This document shows positions 1-7,957 of a stretch of 64,000 nucleotides of DNA, piece after piece. The notes beneath the pieces are model-generated. The model was given only the letters and a program-made list of their open reading frames with translations, was not told where the DNA came from and made no database searches. Origin of the DNA: JAKFEW01 sp036675505. GTDB taxonomy: Bacteria; Cyanobacteriota; Sericytochromatia; S15B-MN24; JAQBPE01. The stretch covers positions 1-64,000 of the forward strand of contig JAKFEW010000079.1 of the NCBI GenBank assembly GCA_036675505.1, written 5' to 3'. Position numbers and translations under genes: made by a program. Numbering within the stretch: the stretch's first letter is position 1; each line of letters opens with the position of its first letter.

Positions 1-1794
1 GCGCAGCAGCAGCCGGCGGCCGGGGCTGGCCTCGGCCGCGAGCGTCGCATAGGCGGCCTCGCGGGCCCGCGCAAGCCGGACGTGGCGATCCGCGGGCGCG
101 GGGCCCGCCGCCGCCTGGCGCACCAGCGCGGCGATCGCCGCCGGGTCGGCGAGCGGCAAGGGCGCGAGCGGATCGAAGCTCGCGGGCAGCGCCTCGCCGC
201 GCACAGCGAGCGCGCGCAGCCGGGCCGCGAGGTCGGGAGGGAGCGCTGTGAGGTCGGGGTCGCAGGTGGCCGCGAGCGTCGCTGCGTCGAGCCCGCGCGC
301 GATCGCCGCGGCCTCGCTGGCGATCGCGTCGGCCGGCCCCGGCTCGCCCGCGAGCAGCGCCGCGACCAGGTCGGGACGGCCCGTCACGCGCCTGAGCCCA
401 TGCTCGCTCCAGCGCCAGCCCGCCGAGAGGCGGTGGACGTCCGCCCAGGTCGCGGCGAAGGCGGCCGCCATCGCCTCGCACCAGGCCACGCGCGCGGGGG
501 CGTCGGTCGGCCGGGCGGCGAGCAGGCGATCGACGCGGCGGGCGTGCGATTCGCCGCGCTCCCAGCGGGCCGGGTCGCCCAGGAAGAGCCGGGCGTAGAC
601 GAACGGCGCGCGCCAGGCCGCGGACGGCCTCAGGCGCTGGTCGCTGCGGGCGTAGGCCCAGCCGTGCACCGCGCGCAGGGCCGGCCGCTCGAGCGCGATG
701 CCGATCGAGGCGGCCAGCCGCACCAGCGCCTCACCGGCGGCGGGCAGCACGAGCGTCTCGGCGAGCGGCGAGAGCGGGCCCGGGAAGTGCTCGGCGAAGT
801 TGCGGCGCTCCCAGCGCGAGCCGGGCTCGGGCGGTCCCCAGCCACCCGGCGGCGGCGGCGGCGGCAGGGCCGTGATCGGGCGGGCCTGCAAAAGCACGGC
901 GCGGCCGTCCACCCAGGCGAACTCCAGGTCCTGGGCCGGGCCGAGCTGCGCCTCCACCGCCAGCGCCAGCGCATGCAAAGCCGCGATCGCCGCGGGGCCG
1001 AGCGCGCGCGCGGCCTGGCGCTCGGGCGTGGCCGGCACGACCGCCACGCCGCGCCCCTCAGGCACCACCTCGACCTCCTTCGCGCCCACCTCGTAGTCGA
1101 TCAGCGCGCCGTCGGCCTTCGCGACCACCACGCGGTCCGGCGTGGCCCGGCCGGACACGACCGCCTCGCCGAGGCCCCAGCAGACGTCGATCACCAGGCG
1201 ATCGCGCGCGCCCGTGAGCGGATCCGCCGTGAACGCCACGCCTGCGGCCTCGGGCGCGACCAGCACCTGCACGATCACCGCCATCGCCGGCGCCTCGCAG
1301 GCGGCCGCCGCCAGGTGGCGCCGGTAGGCGGCCACGCCGGCCGACCAGGTGCCCGCCCAGCAGGCGCGCACGCCCGCGAGCACCTGGTCCGCGCCGCACA
1401 GGTTGAGGAAGGTGCTCTGTTGCCCGGCGAAGGACGCCTGCGCGCCGTCCTCGCCCGGCGCGCTCGAGCGCACGGCTAGCGGCGTGGCGTCGCCCAGGCG
1501 CGCGACGGCCTCACGCACGGCGGTCTCGAGCCCTGCGGGCAGGGGCATGCGCATGAAGAGCGGGGCGAGCGCCGTGAAGCCGGCCTCGGCGTCGGGCTCA
1601 TCGCTGCCGAGCACGGCGGCGATCGCCGCGGCCAGCGGCGGGTGCGCCGCCACCGCCTCGCGGTAGGCCGCCACGTCGAGCACGAAGCCCGCGGGCACCG
1701 GCAGGCCGGCGGCCGCGAGCTCGCCGAGCCGCGCGGCCTTCGCGCCGGTGGTGGGCGCATCGGCGCGGGTGAGCGATTCGAGCCAGCGCAACAT
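1..1794 (-). CDS. PEP synthase / pyruvate phosphate dikinase-like protein, 3' end outside window
   Basis: The start (ATG at 1794) is present, and 598 codons run off the left edge. The N-terminal half is the ATP-grasp PEP/pyruvate-binding domain: GAKAARLGEL near residues 17-26, GLPVPAGFVL at 30-39, AVRSSAPGED at 107-116 followed by ASFAGQ, GVAFTADPLTG near 185-195, and a WVDGRAVLLQARPIT block near 290-304. A linker containing WERRNFAEHFPGPLSP follows, as in PEP-synthase-like and rifampicin-phosphotransferase-like proteins. The phosphohistidine domain that would carry the phosphoryl group lies outside the window, so PEP synthase and antibiotic phosphotransferase cannot be told apart. There is no clear ribosome binding site. 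Confidence 0.85.
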   Translation of the reverse strand, partial: MLRWLESLTRADAPTTGAKAARLGELAAAGLPVPAGFVLDVAAYREAVAAHPPLAAAIAAVLGSDEPDAEAGFTALAPLFMRMPLPAGLETAVREAVARLGDATPLAVRSSAPGEDGAQASFAGQQSTFLNLCGADQVLAGVRACWAGTWSAGVAAYRRHLAAAACEAPAMAVIVQVLVAPEAAGVAFTADPLTGARDRLVIDVCWGLGEAVVSGRATPDRVVVAKADGALIDYEVGAKEVEVVPEGRGVAVVPATPERQAARALGPAAIAALHALALAVEAQLGPAQDLEFAWVDGRAVLLQARPITALPPPPPPGGWGPPEPGSRWERRNFAEHFPGPLSPLAETLVLPAAGEALVRLAASIGIALERPALRAVHGWAYARSDQRLRPSAAWRAPFVYARLFLGDPARWERGESHARRVDRLLAARPTDAPARVAWCEAMAAAFAATWADVHRLSAGWRWSEHGLRRVTGRPDLVAALLAGEPGPADAIASEAAAIARGLDAATLAATCDPDLTALPPDLAARLRALAVRGEALPASFDPLAPLPLADPAAIAALVRQAAAGPAPADRHVRLARAREAAYATLAAEASPGRRLLLR

Positions 1795-1911
1795 TTGGGC
1801 AGTGTACCCAGCGATGCCGCCGCCTCGCCGCGGCGCGATCGCTTCCCGTCGCCGCCGCGGGGTGCTACGATCCCGACGGCTCCCCCGGCTCCCCGCCTCC
1901 CGGAAACCCCC

Positions 1912-2706
1912 ATGAACTCCCAACTGAACGTCGCGGTCGCCTTCGGCGCCGGCCTGCTCTCCTTCCTCTCGCCGTGCGTGCTGCCGCTCGTGCCGGGCTA
2001 CTTGTCGTTCATCTCGGGCGTGAACCTCGCCGCCGCCCGCTCGGGCGGCTGGGACCAGGTCGCCGGGGGCGTGGACGGGGGCGCCGCCGAGCTGCCGGCG
2101 GCGGATCGGCTGGCGGCGGTCGCGGCCGCCCGCCGGGCCGTGCTGCTGAACGCGATCATGTTCGTGTTGGGCTTCTCGGCGGTCTTCATCGTGCTCGGCG
2201 CCTCGGCGAGCGCGCTCGGCTCGAAGCTGCTCGAGCACCTGCCCGCGATCAGCAAGGCGGCGGGCGTGGTGCTCGTGCTCTTCGGCCTGCATATGACCGG
2301 CCTGATCCCGATCAAGGCCCTCTACCGCGAGGCGCGCGTCCAGGTGACCACCAAGCCGCTCGGCCTGTTCGGCGCCTTCGTGGTCGGCTGCGCCTTCGCG
2401 TTCGGCTGGACGCCCTGCATCGGCCCGGTGCTCGCGGGCATCCTCACGCTCGCCGGCTCGCAGGACACGATCTGGCACGGCGTCGCGCTGCTCACGGCCT
2501 ACTCGGCGGGGCTCGGCGTGCCGTTCCTGCTCACGGCGGTCGCGATCAACCACTTCTACAAGCTCTTCGACGCCCTCAAGGCCCACTTCCGGAAGATCGA
2601 GATCATCTCGGGCCTGCTTTTGATGGCCGTCGGCATCATGATCTTCACAGGCAGCCTGAGCGCGCTCGCCAACTGGTTCCCTTTCCTCGGCAAGTTCGCG
2701 CTCTGA
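1912..2706 (+). CDS. ccdA: Cytochrome c biogenesis protein CcdA (thiol-disulfide membrane transporter)
   Basis: A 264-residue membrane protein of the CcdA/DsbD-beta family, which moves reducing equivalents from cytoplasmic thioredoxin to periplasmic partners such as cytochrome c maturation thioredoxins. The two family cysteines are present: C22 in SPCVLPLVPGY and C169 in GWTPCIGPV, each at the start of a repeated membrane unit, and about six membrane segments are visible. An acidic/Ala-rich insertion at residues 45-72 separates helix 1 from helix 2, as in many CcdA proteins. I chose ATG 1912 because the family begins right at the first helix. No partner thioredoxin or cytochrome gene is adjacent. 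Confidence 0.9.
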   Translation: MNSQLNVAVAFGAGLLSFLSPCVLPLVPGYLSFISGVNLAAARSGGWDQVAGGVDGGAAELPAADRLAAVAAARRAVLLNAIMFVLGFSAVFIVLGASASALGSKLLEHLPAISKAAGVVLVLFGLHMTGLIPIKALYREARVQVTTKPLGLFGAFVVGCAFAFGWTPCIGPVLAGILTLAGSQDTIWHGVALLTAYSAGLGVPFLLTAVAINHFYKLFDALKAHFRKIEIISGLLLMAVGIMIFTGSLSALANWFPFLGKFAL

Positions 2707-2733
2707 TCGGCTTCACCCGAATTTAACGGTCTG

Positions 2734-2764
2734 TTGACAAGTTTTGCGGCGACCCGGCGATATC
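2734..2764 (+). promoter_or_regulatory. Possible sigma70-type promoter for the LssY_C gene
   Basis: A perfect -35 hexamer TTGACA lies at 2734-2739 in a short AT-rich stretch after ccdA. The best -10 is only GATATC at 2759-2764 with a 19-base spacer, so the assignment is weak. Confidence 0.4.
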
Positions 2765-2789
2765 TCCCCTGGAGTTGGTGGGAGAGGTC

Positions 2790-3791
2790 ATGGGTTTGGA
2801 TCTGGCTGACATCAAGCGAGAAGCCTTCGGCGCTGCGCGCAAAGTCGCGAACGCGGGCAAGGACGCCGTTCGCGTGGCCGAGCGGGCCGTGCCCGAGCGG
2901 GTCGAGCGTTTCGGGCGTGACGCGCTCAAGCTCGGCGACGCGCTCACGCTCGGCGACGAAGCCCTCGGCGAGGCCGCCGATCTTGGCCGCTCGATCGGCA
3001 ACACGGTCCGCCACCTGCCCGAGTGCGTGCCCACCTGGCGCCTCATCGCGCAGGCCCTCCGCACCGGCGAGCACACCAAGCTGCCCGGCAGGATGCCGGC
3101 CTACGCGAAAGTCGAGCCCGCCGCGCTCACGGCGGCCGTGGCGCGCGGCGAGGGGCGAACTTTCACCCAGGCGCTGCTGACGAGCAAGTCCGGCAGCAAG
3201 CACGAGCCGATCAACCTCGTCGTCACCGGCTCCAAGGCCGACCTGGCGCGGGCGCTGCGCTCGCAGGGCTGGATCGAGAACGACGCCAGCACGCCGCTCA
3301 ACTACGTCAAGCAGTTCCTCGCCGCCGTGACGCGCTACGACCGCGTGACCGAAGGGCCGGTGTCCGCCATGTACATCGATGGCAAGCTGCCCGCGCTGGC
3401 CTTCAGCAAGAACAGCGACTACAACCTCGCGCGCGATCATATGCGCATCTTCCACCTCGGCCAGGACCCCGCGACCGGCCAGGACCGCTGGGGCATTGCC
3501 GCCACGCGCGACACGGCGGCCACCTTGACGATCAAGAAGCCCGTGCGCGAGGGCACCTGGCCCTGGCAGTGGCAGATGGAGACGCCTCGCTTCGGCCACG
3601 TGACGGATCATGACCTCGACGGCGAGCGCGACTTGATCATGCACGACCTGCTCGGCTCGAAGCAGGTGAAGGATTGGGCCGCCGTGCGCGGCGTGGCGCC
3701 GGGCGCCAAGGTCTCGCAGGCCGCGGACGGGCGCCTCCACCTGAACAAGTACACCACCGACGGCCGGGTGTACGAGGTCACGCTCGGTTAA
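2790..3791 (+). CDS. LssY C-terminal domain protein
   Basis: A 333-residue protein. Residues about 75-280 match the LssY_C domain (a domain of unknown function first seen in Legionella LssY): PINLVVTGSKADLARAL, then ALRSQGWIEND, then PVSAMYIDGKLPALAFSK, RDHMRIFHLG, RWGIAATRDT and GHVTDHDLDGERDLI. The N-terminal 70 residues are a charged helical region, and there is no signal peptide or membrane span. ATG 2790 was chosen because GGAG at 2781-2784 lies five bases upstream; a TTG at 2775 has no usable ribosome binding site. In other bacteria the domain is often fused to PAP2 phosphatases; here it stands alone. The biochemical role is unknown. Confidence 0.75.
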   Translation: MGLDLADIKREAFGAARKVANAGKDAVRVAERAVPERVERFGRDALKLGDALTLGDEALGEAADLGRSIGNTVRHLPECVPTWRLIAQALRTGEHTKLPGRMPAYAKVEPAALTAAVARGEGRTFTQALLTSKSGSKHEPINLVVTGSKADLARALRSQGWIENDASTPLNYVKQFLAAVTRYDRVTEGPVSAMYIDGKLPALAFSKNSDYNLARDHMRIFHLGQDPATGQDRWGIAATRDTAATLTIKKPVREGTWPWQWQMETPRFGHVTDHDLDGERDLIMHDLLGSKQVKDWAAVRGVAPGAKVSQAADGRLHLNKYTTDGRVYEVTLG

Positions 3792-3859
3792 AGCGTGCCT
3801 GATTGGCCCACGCGTGGCATGATGAGGGAGCCGGCCCCCATCGCCGCGAGTGTTTTTGC

Positions 3860-4420
3860 ATGGTGCCGCCCGAATATACAGATCGCATCTTGCCCGGCGA
3901 GCCCGTCTATCTGGCTCCCAACGGGCGCTTCCACCGTGCCGGCTGCCGCTACTACGTGCCGCCGGGCCCGGACGCCGTGTTCGTCGAGGGCACCTTCACC
4001 GAGGCGTTCCTCGCGAACTACTGCAAGCTCTGCTTCCCCCACGGCGTGCCGGTGACCGCCCATGTCACCGAGGAGGCCCGGCCCCAGGTGGACTTGCTCC
4101 GGCCCGCGGCGGAAGCGGTAGCGGGCGTCGTCGAGGCACCCGCCCCCGCACCGATCGCCGTGGCGCCCGAAGGCCCGCCGGAACCCTCGCTGCCGGTCGC
4201 GAGCGCCGCGCTGGCCGGCCTGCCGCCGCTCCCGCCCGTCCAGGAGGAGCACTTCGGCCCGGCGACGGACGATCGTCCGCGCAAGCGCCGCAAGAAGCAG
4301 AAGCTGGGCAACCGCCCGCCGGCCGTCACCAAGATCCAGATCGCGATCTTCCTCGTGATCGTCCTGACCGGCGTGGGCGTCTTCGTCGCGCTCGCGACGC
4401 TGTTACACTGGTTCGGCTAG
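3860..4420 (+). CDS. Hypothetical protein with Cys/His cluster and C-terminal membrane anchor
   Basis: A 186-residue protein I do not recognise. The N-terminal 55 residues contain RFHRAGCRYY and YCKLCFPHG, a spacing that resembles small metal-binding pockets of the Ada-like type (one Cys, then Cys-x2-Cys). A Pro/Ala-rich acidic linker follows, then a very basic RKRRKKQK patch, and one membrane helix (IQIAIFLVIVLTGVGVFVAL) ends the protein, so it is probably tail-anchored with the metal site in the cytoplasm. A start 19 codons upstream is possible, but ATG 3860 starts closer to the conserved-looking part. The 3' end overlaps the convergent acetyltransferase by 18 bases. Confidence 0.6.
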   Translation: MVPPEYTDRILPGEPVYLAPNGRFHRAGCRYYVPPGPDAVFVEGTFTEAFLANYCKLCFPHGVPVTAHVTEEARPQVDLLRPAAEAVAGVVEAPAPAPIAVAPEGPPEPSLPVASAALAGLPPLPPVQEEHFGPATDDRPRKRRKKQKLGNRPPAVTKIQIAIFLVIVLTGVGVFVALATLLHWFG

Positions 4421-4909
4421 GCCGGCCTGGGCCGCCAGGCGGTCGAGCGCGTCACCGGTCATGCGGCAGCGCGTCCAGCCCGCCATCCGCACGGCGCCCT
4501 GCGCCTCGTAGAAGGTGATCGCGGGCTCGTTCCAGTCGAGCACGTTCCACTCCAGCCGGCCGTAGCCGCGCGCGACGCACGCCGCGGCGAGGCTCGCGAG
4601 CAGCGCCTTGCCGAGGCCCACGCCGCGCTGGTCCGGCCGCACGAAGAGGTCCTCGAGCCAGATGCCGGGCAGCGTGAGGAAGGTGGAGTAGGTCGTGAAC
4701 CAGAGCGCGAAGCCCTGCATCTCGCCGTCCACCAGCCCGATCGTCACGAAAGCCGCCGGGCACGGCCCGAAGAGGTGCTCGTGCAGCAACGCCTCGCGGC
4801 CCACGCACTCGTGCGCGAGCTTTTCGTAGGCCGCGAGGTCGCGGATCAGGGCGTGGATGGCCGGCACGTCGGCGGGGACGGCGGGCCTGACGGCGATCCG
4901 CGCGCTCAT
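4403..4909 (-). CDS. GNAT family N-acetyltransferase (diamine/thialysine acetyltransferase-like)
   Basis: A 168-residue single-domain GNAT enzyme that would transfer acetyl from acetyl-CoA to an amine. The acetyl-CoA loop is VRPDQRGVGLGKALL (about residues 88-102), preceded by GIWLEDLF and followed by RLEWNVLDWNEPAITFYEAQGA, the pattern of the spermidine/thialysine acetyltransferase branch. Its ATG overlaps the TGA of the upstream protease gene (ATGA), so the two are translationally coupled and probably act together. The substrate cannot be deduced. Confidence 0.85.
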   Translation of the reverse strand: MSARIAVRPAVPADVPAIHALIRDLAAYEKLAHECVGREALLHEHLFGPCPAAFVTIGLVDGEMQGFALWFTTYSTFLTLPGIWLEDLFVRPDQRGVGLGKALLASLAAACVARGYGRLEWNVLDWNEPAITFYEAQGAVRMAGWTRCRMTGDALDRLAAQAGLAEPV

Positions 4910-6033
4910 TGCGGGATGATCGCGTCGGTCAGGCGCGAGCGGAACTCGGCCACCGACAGCGAGGTCTCGTAGCCCCAGGGGTTGCGGTAGTGCACGCGGC
5001 CGCCCTCGATGCGCGTGACGAGCACCTGGTGCGAGCGCATCTGGGTCGGGTAGTTGCCGAGCGCTTGCGCGAACAGGTGCTCCTGCTGCGCGCCCGGCTT
5101 GTCGGCCAGGCCGTCGGTGATGAGGTCGACCGGCACGCGCTGGCCGGCCGCCACGGCCTGCGCCACGGCCGCCCAGGTGTCGCCGCGCAGCGGGCCCGGC
5201 GCGAGGAACGCGCCGCCGGGCAGATCGCCGACCAGGCGGGCCTTCCGGCCGGTGGTGTCCTGGTAGAGCCTGTGGATCTTGCCTTCCGAGATGCCGAGCT
5301 GCCCGCCGGCCTGGCCGACGACCCAGTCGACCGCCCGGCCGACCGTCTTGCGGAAGAAGCCGCCGATGCCGCCCTGGTCGCCGTTGGCGTGGGCGATCGT
5401 GTCGGTCTGGTTCGCGTAGCGGCCGCGGAAGTCGTCGCCGTAGTCCTGGAACGCCGACTGCACGAGCCGCTCGACGTCGTCGCGGGTCGTCGTGTCGCGC
5501 GCCACCGAGTCGGCGACGCGGGTCATCGTCTGGCCACCGCGCAAGGCCACCCGGCCCTCGCCCGCGAGGCCCGCGACCAGGCGCACGTACTCGCTCGCGG
5601 CCTCGCTCGCGAGCACGTACTGCACGGTGGTCGCGCCGCAGGTCCAGCGATCGCCCTGGTTGATCACCGCCGGCTCGGCCACGTGGGCGAGCGCCTGGCG
5701 CAGCAGATCGGTCGCGGTGTAAGGCGCGCCGCCGGGCGGCTTCACCCGGCCGAGCGCCGCGAGGTTGGCGATGAGCGAGCTGCCCTTCGCGTCGGCCTGC
5801 GTGAGCGTGCCGCTGGCGAGGAGCCTGGCGAGGTGCGCGCGGCCAGGCGCGTCGAGCTGGGCCGCGACGGCGGCGTAGGCCGCGCGGTCGGGGGCTGTGA
5901 GCTTCGCGAGGCCGGCGGGGCCTGCCACGACCCGCTCGTCGCCCGCCCTGCCGGCGATCGCGGGGGCCGAGCGGGTGGCCACGGGGCGGCGGACCGCTTG
6001 CGGGGCGGGCGCTGGACCTGTGACGATCGCCAT
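4906..6033 (-). CDS. Papain-like (C39-like fold) cysteine protease
   Basis: A 375-residue protein. NQGDRWTCGATTVQYVLA at about residues 124-141 has the oxyanion Gln and nucleophile Cys arrangement of papain-fold peptidases, and RSHQVLVTRIEGG followed by HYRNPWGYE near residues 335-357 supplies the His and Asn. No signal peptide is visible; the first 35 residues are Pro/Arg/Ala-rich. The region between (residues 60-120) is helical. A good ribosome binding site (GGGAGGAGAGGAG) precedes ATG 6033. It is the first gene of a two-gene unit with the GNAT gene. Candidate roles are an effector or a self-processing peptidase; the substrate is unknown. Confidence 0.65.
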   Translation of the reverse strand: MAIVTGPAPAPQAVRRPVATRSAPAIAGRAGDERVVAGPAGLAKLTAPDRAAYAAVAAQLDAPGRAHLARLLASGTLTQADAKGSSLIANLAALGRVKPPGGAPYTATDLLRQALAHVAEPAVINQGDRWTCGATTVQYVLASEAASEYVRLVAGLAGEGRVALRGGQTMTRVADSVARDTTTRDDVERLVQSAFQDYGDDFRGRYANQTDTIAHANGDQGGIGGFFRKTVGRAVDWVVGQAGGQLGISEGKIHRLYQDTTGRKARLVGDLPGGAFLAPGPLRGDTWAAVAQAVAAGQRVPVDLITDGLADKPGAQQEHLFAQALGNYPTQMRSHQVLVTRIEGGRVHYRNPWGYETSLSVAEFRSRLTDAIIPQ

Positions 6034-6199
6034 GGAACGACTCCTCTCCTCCCGAACTCCGACTGAGTTATGGCGGTTGCGGGCCGCGATCTTGCAAGCC
6101 TTATCGCAAGCTTAACGGCGCAGCCCGCTGCGATTGCGCATCTGCCGATCATCCGGCTGGCATAAACTGTTGGTATCAGTCAGCATCAGGGGGCGAGGC

Positions 6200-6307
6200 A
6201 TGAACGCAGCGAATTTGCGCTGGTCAGGGCGCTCAGCCGATGGCTGGGAATGGCTGGATGCGCTCGCCAATGAGCCGGCGGAGCGCCAGGAGGGAAACCA
6301 GCTATAA
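6200..6307 (+). CDS. Possible 35-residue small ORF upstream of AAA-ATPase gene
   Basis: An ATG at 6200 preceded by GGGGGCGAGG opens 35 codons ending at TAA 6305-6307, with Trp-rich, charged content (RWSGRSADGWEWLDALANEP). Its stop codon lies inside the TATAAT that is the likely -10 of the following gene. I do not recognise the peptide, and it could be a remnant of a longer gene. Confidence 0.3.
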   Translation: MNAANLRWSGRSADGWEWLDALANEPAERQEGNQL

Positions 6308-6308
6308 T
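6303..6308 (+). promoter_or_regulatory. -10 box of the AAA-ATPase/nuclease gene
   Basis: A perfect TATAAT at 6303-6308 followed by GGAGGGGG at 6313-6320 and ATG 6329 gives a very short leader with a strong ribosome binding site. No convincing -35 hexamer is seen. Confidence 0.5.
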
Positions 6309-6328
6309 CGCCGGAGGGGGCGAACTGC

Positions 6329-7897
6329 ATGCGCCGCAAGTTGCCGATCGGCATCCAGACCTTCGCCACGATCCGCGAGGACGGGCATTATTACGTCGAC
6401 AAGACGCCCTTTGCGCTGCAACTGCTCGAGCAGGGCCGGTATTTCTTCCTCTCGCGCCCCCGCCGCTTCGGTAAGAGCCTGTTCCTCGACACCCTCAAGG
6501 AGCTGTTCGAAGGAAACCAAGGCCTCTTTGAGGGACTCTTCATTTACGACCGCTGGGACTGGGCGGTGCGCCACCCGATCGTCCGCCTGAGCCTGGGAGG
6601 CGGGGTGGTACGCGATCGGGCGGATCTGGACGCCCGCTTGCGGGAATGGCTCGACGCCACCTGCCGCATGCACGACCATCAGTTGGAAGCCGAGACGTTG
6701 GCAGGCGGATTCGCCGAACTCTTGCGAGCGCTCCACCTTCGCACCAACCGTCAGGTGGTCGTGCTGGTCGACGAGTATGACAAGCCGATCCTCGACCACC
6801 TCACCGACCCGGCCCGAGCGGGTGAGATGCGTGACGGCCTGCGCGACCTTTACTCGGTGATCAAAGATTCGGATGCTCATGTCCGTTTCGCCTTCCTCAC
6901 CGGCGTGAGCAAGTTTTCCAAAGTGAGCCTCTTCTCCGGGCTCAACAACTTGCAGGACATCACGCTCGACGCGAAATACTCGGCGATTTGCGGCTACACC
7001 GACGCCGACGTCGACGCCGTCTTCGCTCCCGAGCTCGAAGGCCTCGACCGCGACAAGATCCGACACTGGTACAACGGCTACAACTGGACGGGCGAGGCCG
7101 TCTACAACCCCTTCGACCTGTTGCTCCTCTTCCAGAACCGTCAGTTCCGCAGCTACTGGTTCGAGACCGGCACGCCCACGTTCCTGGTCAAGCTGCTCGC
7201 CGAACGCCACACCTGGGTGCCTGAGCTGGACGGCTACCTGACCGATGCGGATCTGCTTTCGGCCTTCGACGTGGATCAGATCGGCACCGACGCCCTGATG
7301 TTCCAGACCGGCTACTTGACCATTCGGGAGACCCAGGACGTGGGCGGGCGCGATCAATACAGGCTTCGTTACCCCAACCGCGAAGTCTATCAGAGCCTCA
7401 ACAACAGCTTGCTCGGCGTATTGGTGGCGGATCGCCACGCGCTGGTCAAGCACCGCACCCGCTTGCACGAGTTGCTCCAGGCTGGCGAGTACGACGCCAC
7501 GCGCGAGCTCTTCCAGGCCTTCTTCGCGAGCATCCCTCACGATTGGTACCGCAAGAACCAGCTGGCGGGCTACGAAGGGTACTACGCCAGCATCTTCTAC
7601 AGTTATTTCGCCGCCCTCGGGCTCGACGTCGTCGTCGAGGACGCGACGAACCATGGCCGCATCGATATGGCTGTCCGGCTCGATCGGCGCGTGCTGCTTT
7701 TCGAGTTCAAGGTGGTGGAGCACGCCCCCGAGGGTCGGGCCCTGGCCCAGCTTCAGGCCAAGCGGTACGCCGAGAAGTACCGGGCCGCAGGGGTGGCGAT
7801 CGTCCTCATCGGCGTCGAGTTCAGCCGAGAGAGCCGAAACATCACAGGGTTCGAGGTCCAGGTAGACGCTGGTGCCGAAGCGGGCATGGCGCCCTGA
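6329..7897 (+). CDS. AAA-ATPase-like / PD-(D/E)XK nuclease-like protein
   Basis: A 522-residue protein of the widespread family with an N-terminal AAA-ATPase-like domain and a C-terminal PD-(D/E)XK nuclease-like domain. It has GIQTFATIREDGHYYVDKT at the start, the P-loop variant RPRRFGKSL at about 43-51, VVLVDEYDKP (Walker B) near 145-154, YNGYNW near 250, and the nuclease core GRIDMAVRL ... VLLFEFKVVE near 445-465 followed by QLQAKRYAEKY. Codon use is visibly less GC-biased than the neighbours, and the family is typically patchy and multicopy, so horizontal acquisition is likely. The biological role of the family is not established; genome defence or mobile-element function has been suggested. 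Confidence 0.85.
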   Translation: MRRKLPIGIQTFATIREDGHYYVDKTPFALQLLEQGRYFFLSRPRRFGKSLFLDTLKELFEGNQGLFEGLFIYDRWDWAVRHPIVRLSLGGGVVRDRADLDARLREWLDATCRMHDHQLEAETLAGGFAELLRALHLRTNRQVVVLVDEYDKPILDHLTDPARAGEMRDGLRDLYSVIKDSDAHVRFAFLTGVSKFSKVSLFSGLNNLQDITLDAKYSAICGYTDADVDAVFAPELEGLDRDKIRHWYNGYNWTGEAVYNPFDLLLLFQNRQFRSYWFETGTPTFLVKLLAERHTWVPELDGYLTDADLLSAFDVDQIGTDALMFQTGYLTIRETQDVGGRDQYRLRYPNREVYQSLNNSLLGVLVADRHALVKHRTRLHELLQAGEYDATRELFQAFFASIPHDWYRKNQLAGYEGYYASIFYSYFAALGLDVVVEDATNHGRIDMAVRLDRRVLLFEFKVVEHAPEGRALAQLQAKRYAEKYRAAGVAIVLIGVEFSRESRNITGFEVQVDAGAEAGMAP

Positions 7898-7934
7898 CTG
7901 AGACCGGCTGGAAGTGAGGGGCTCCGCTGGCAAG

Positions 7935-7957
7935 CCTCGCCGCCTTATGCGGCGGGG
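7935..7957. terminator. Bidirectional hairpin between convergent genes
   Basis: CCTCGCCGC (7935-7943), loop CTTAT, GCGGCGGGG (7949-7957) with one G-U pair. The loop contains the stop codon of the minus-strand MscS gene. No U-run follows. Confidence 0.5.

Noticed and set aside
1642..1911. N-terminal extension of CcdA from an upstream in-frame ATG
   Set aside because: The extension overlaps the opposite-strand PEP-synthase-like gene and has no membrane or domain signal. The family starts at ATG 1912.
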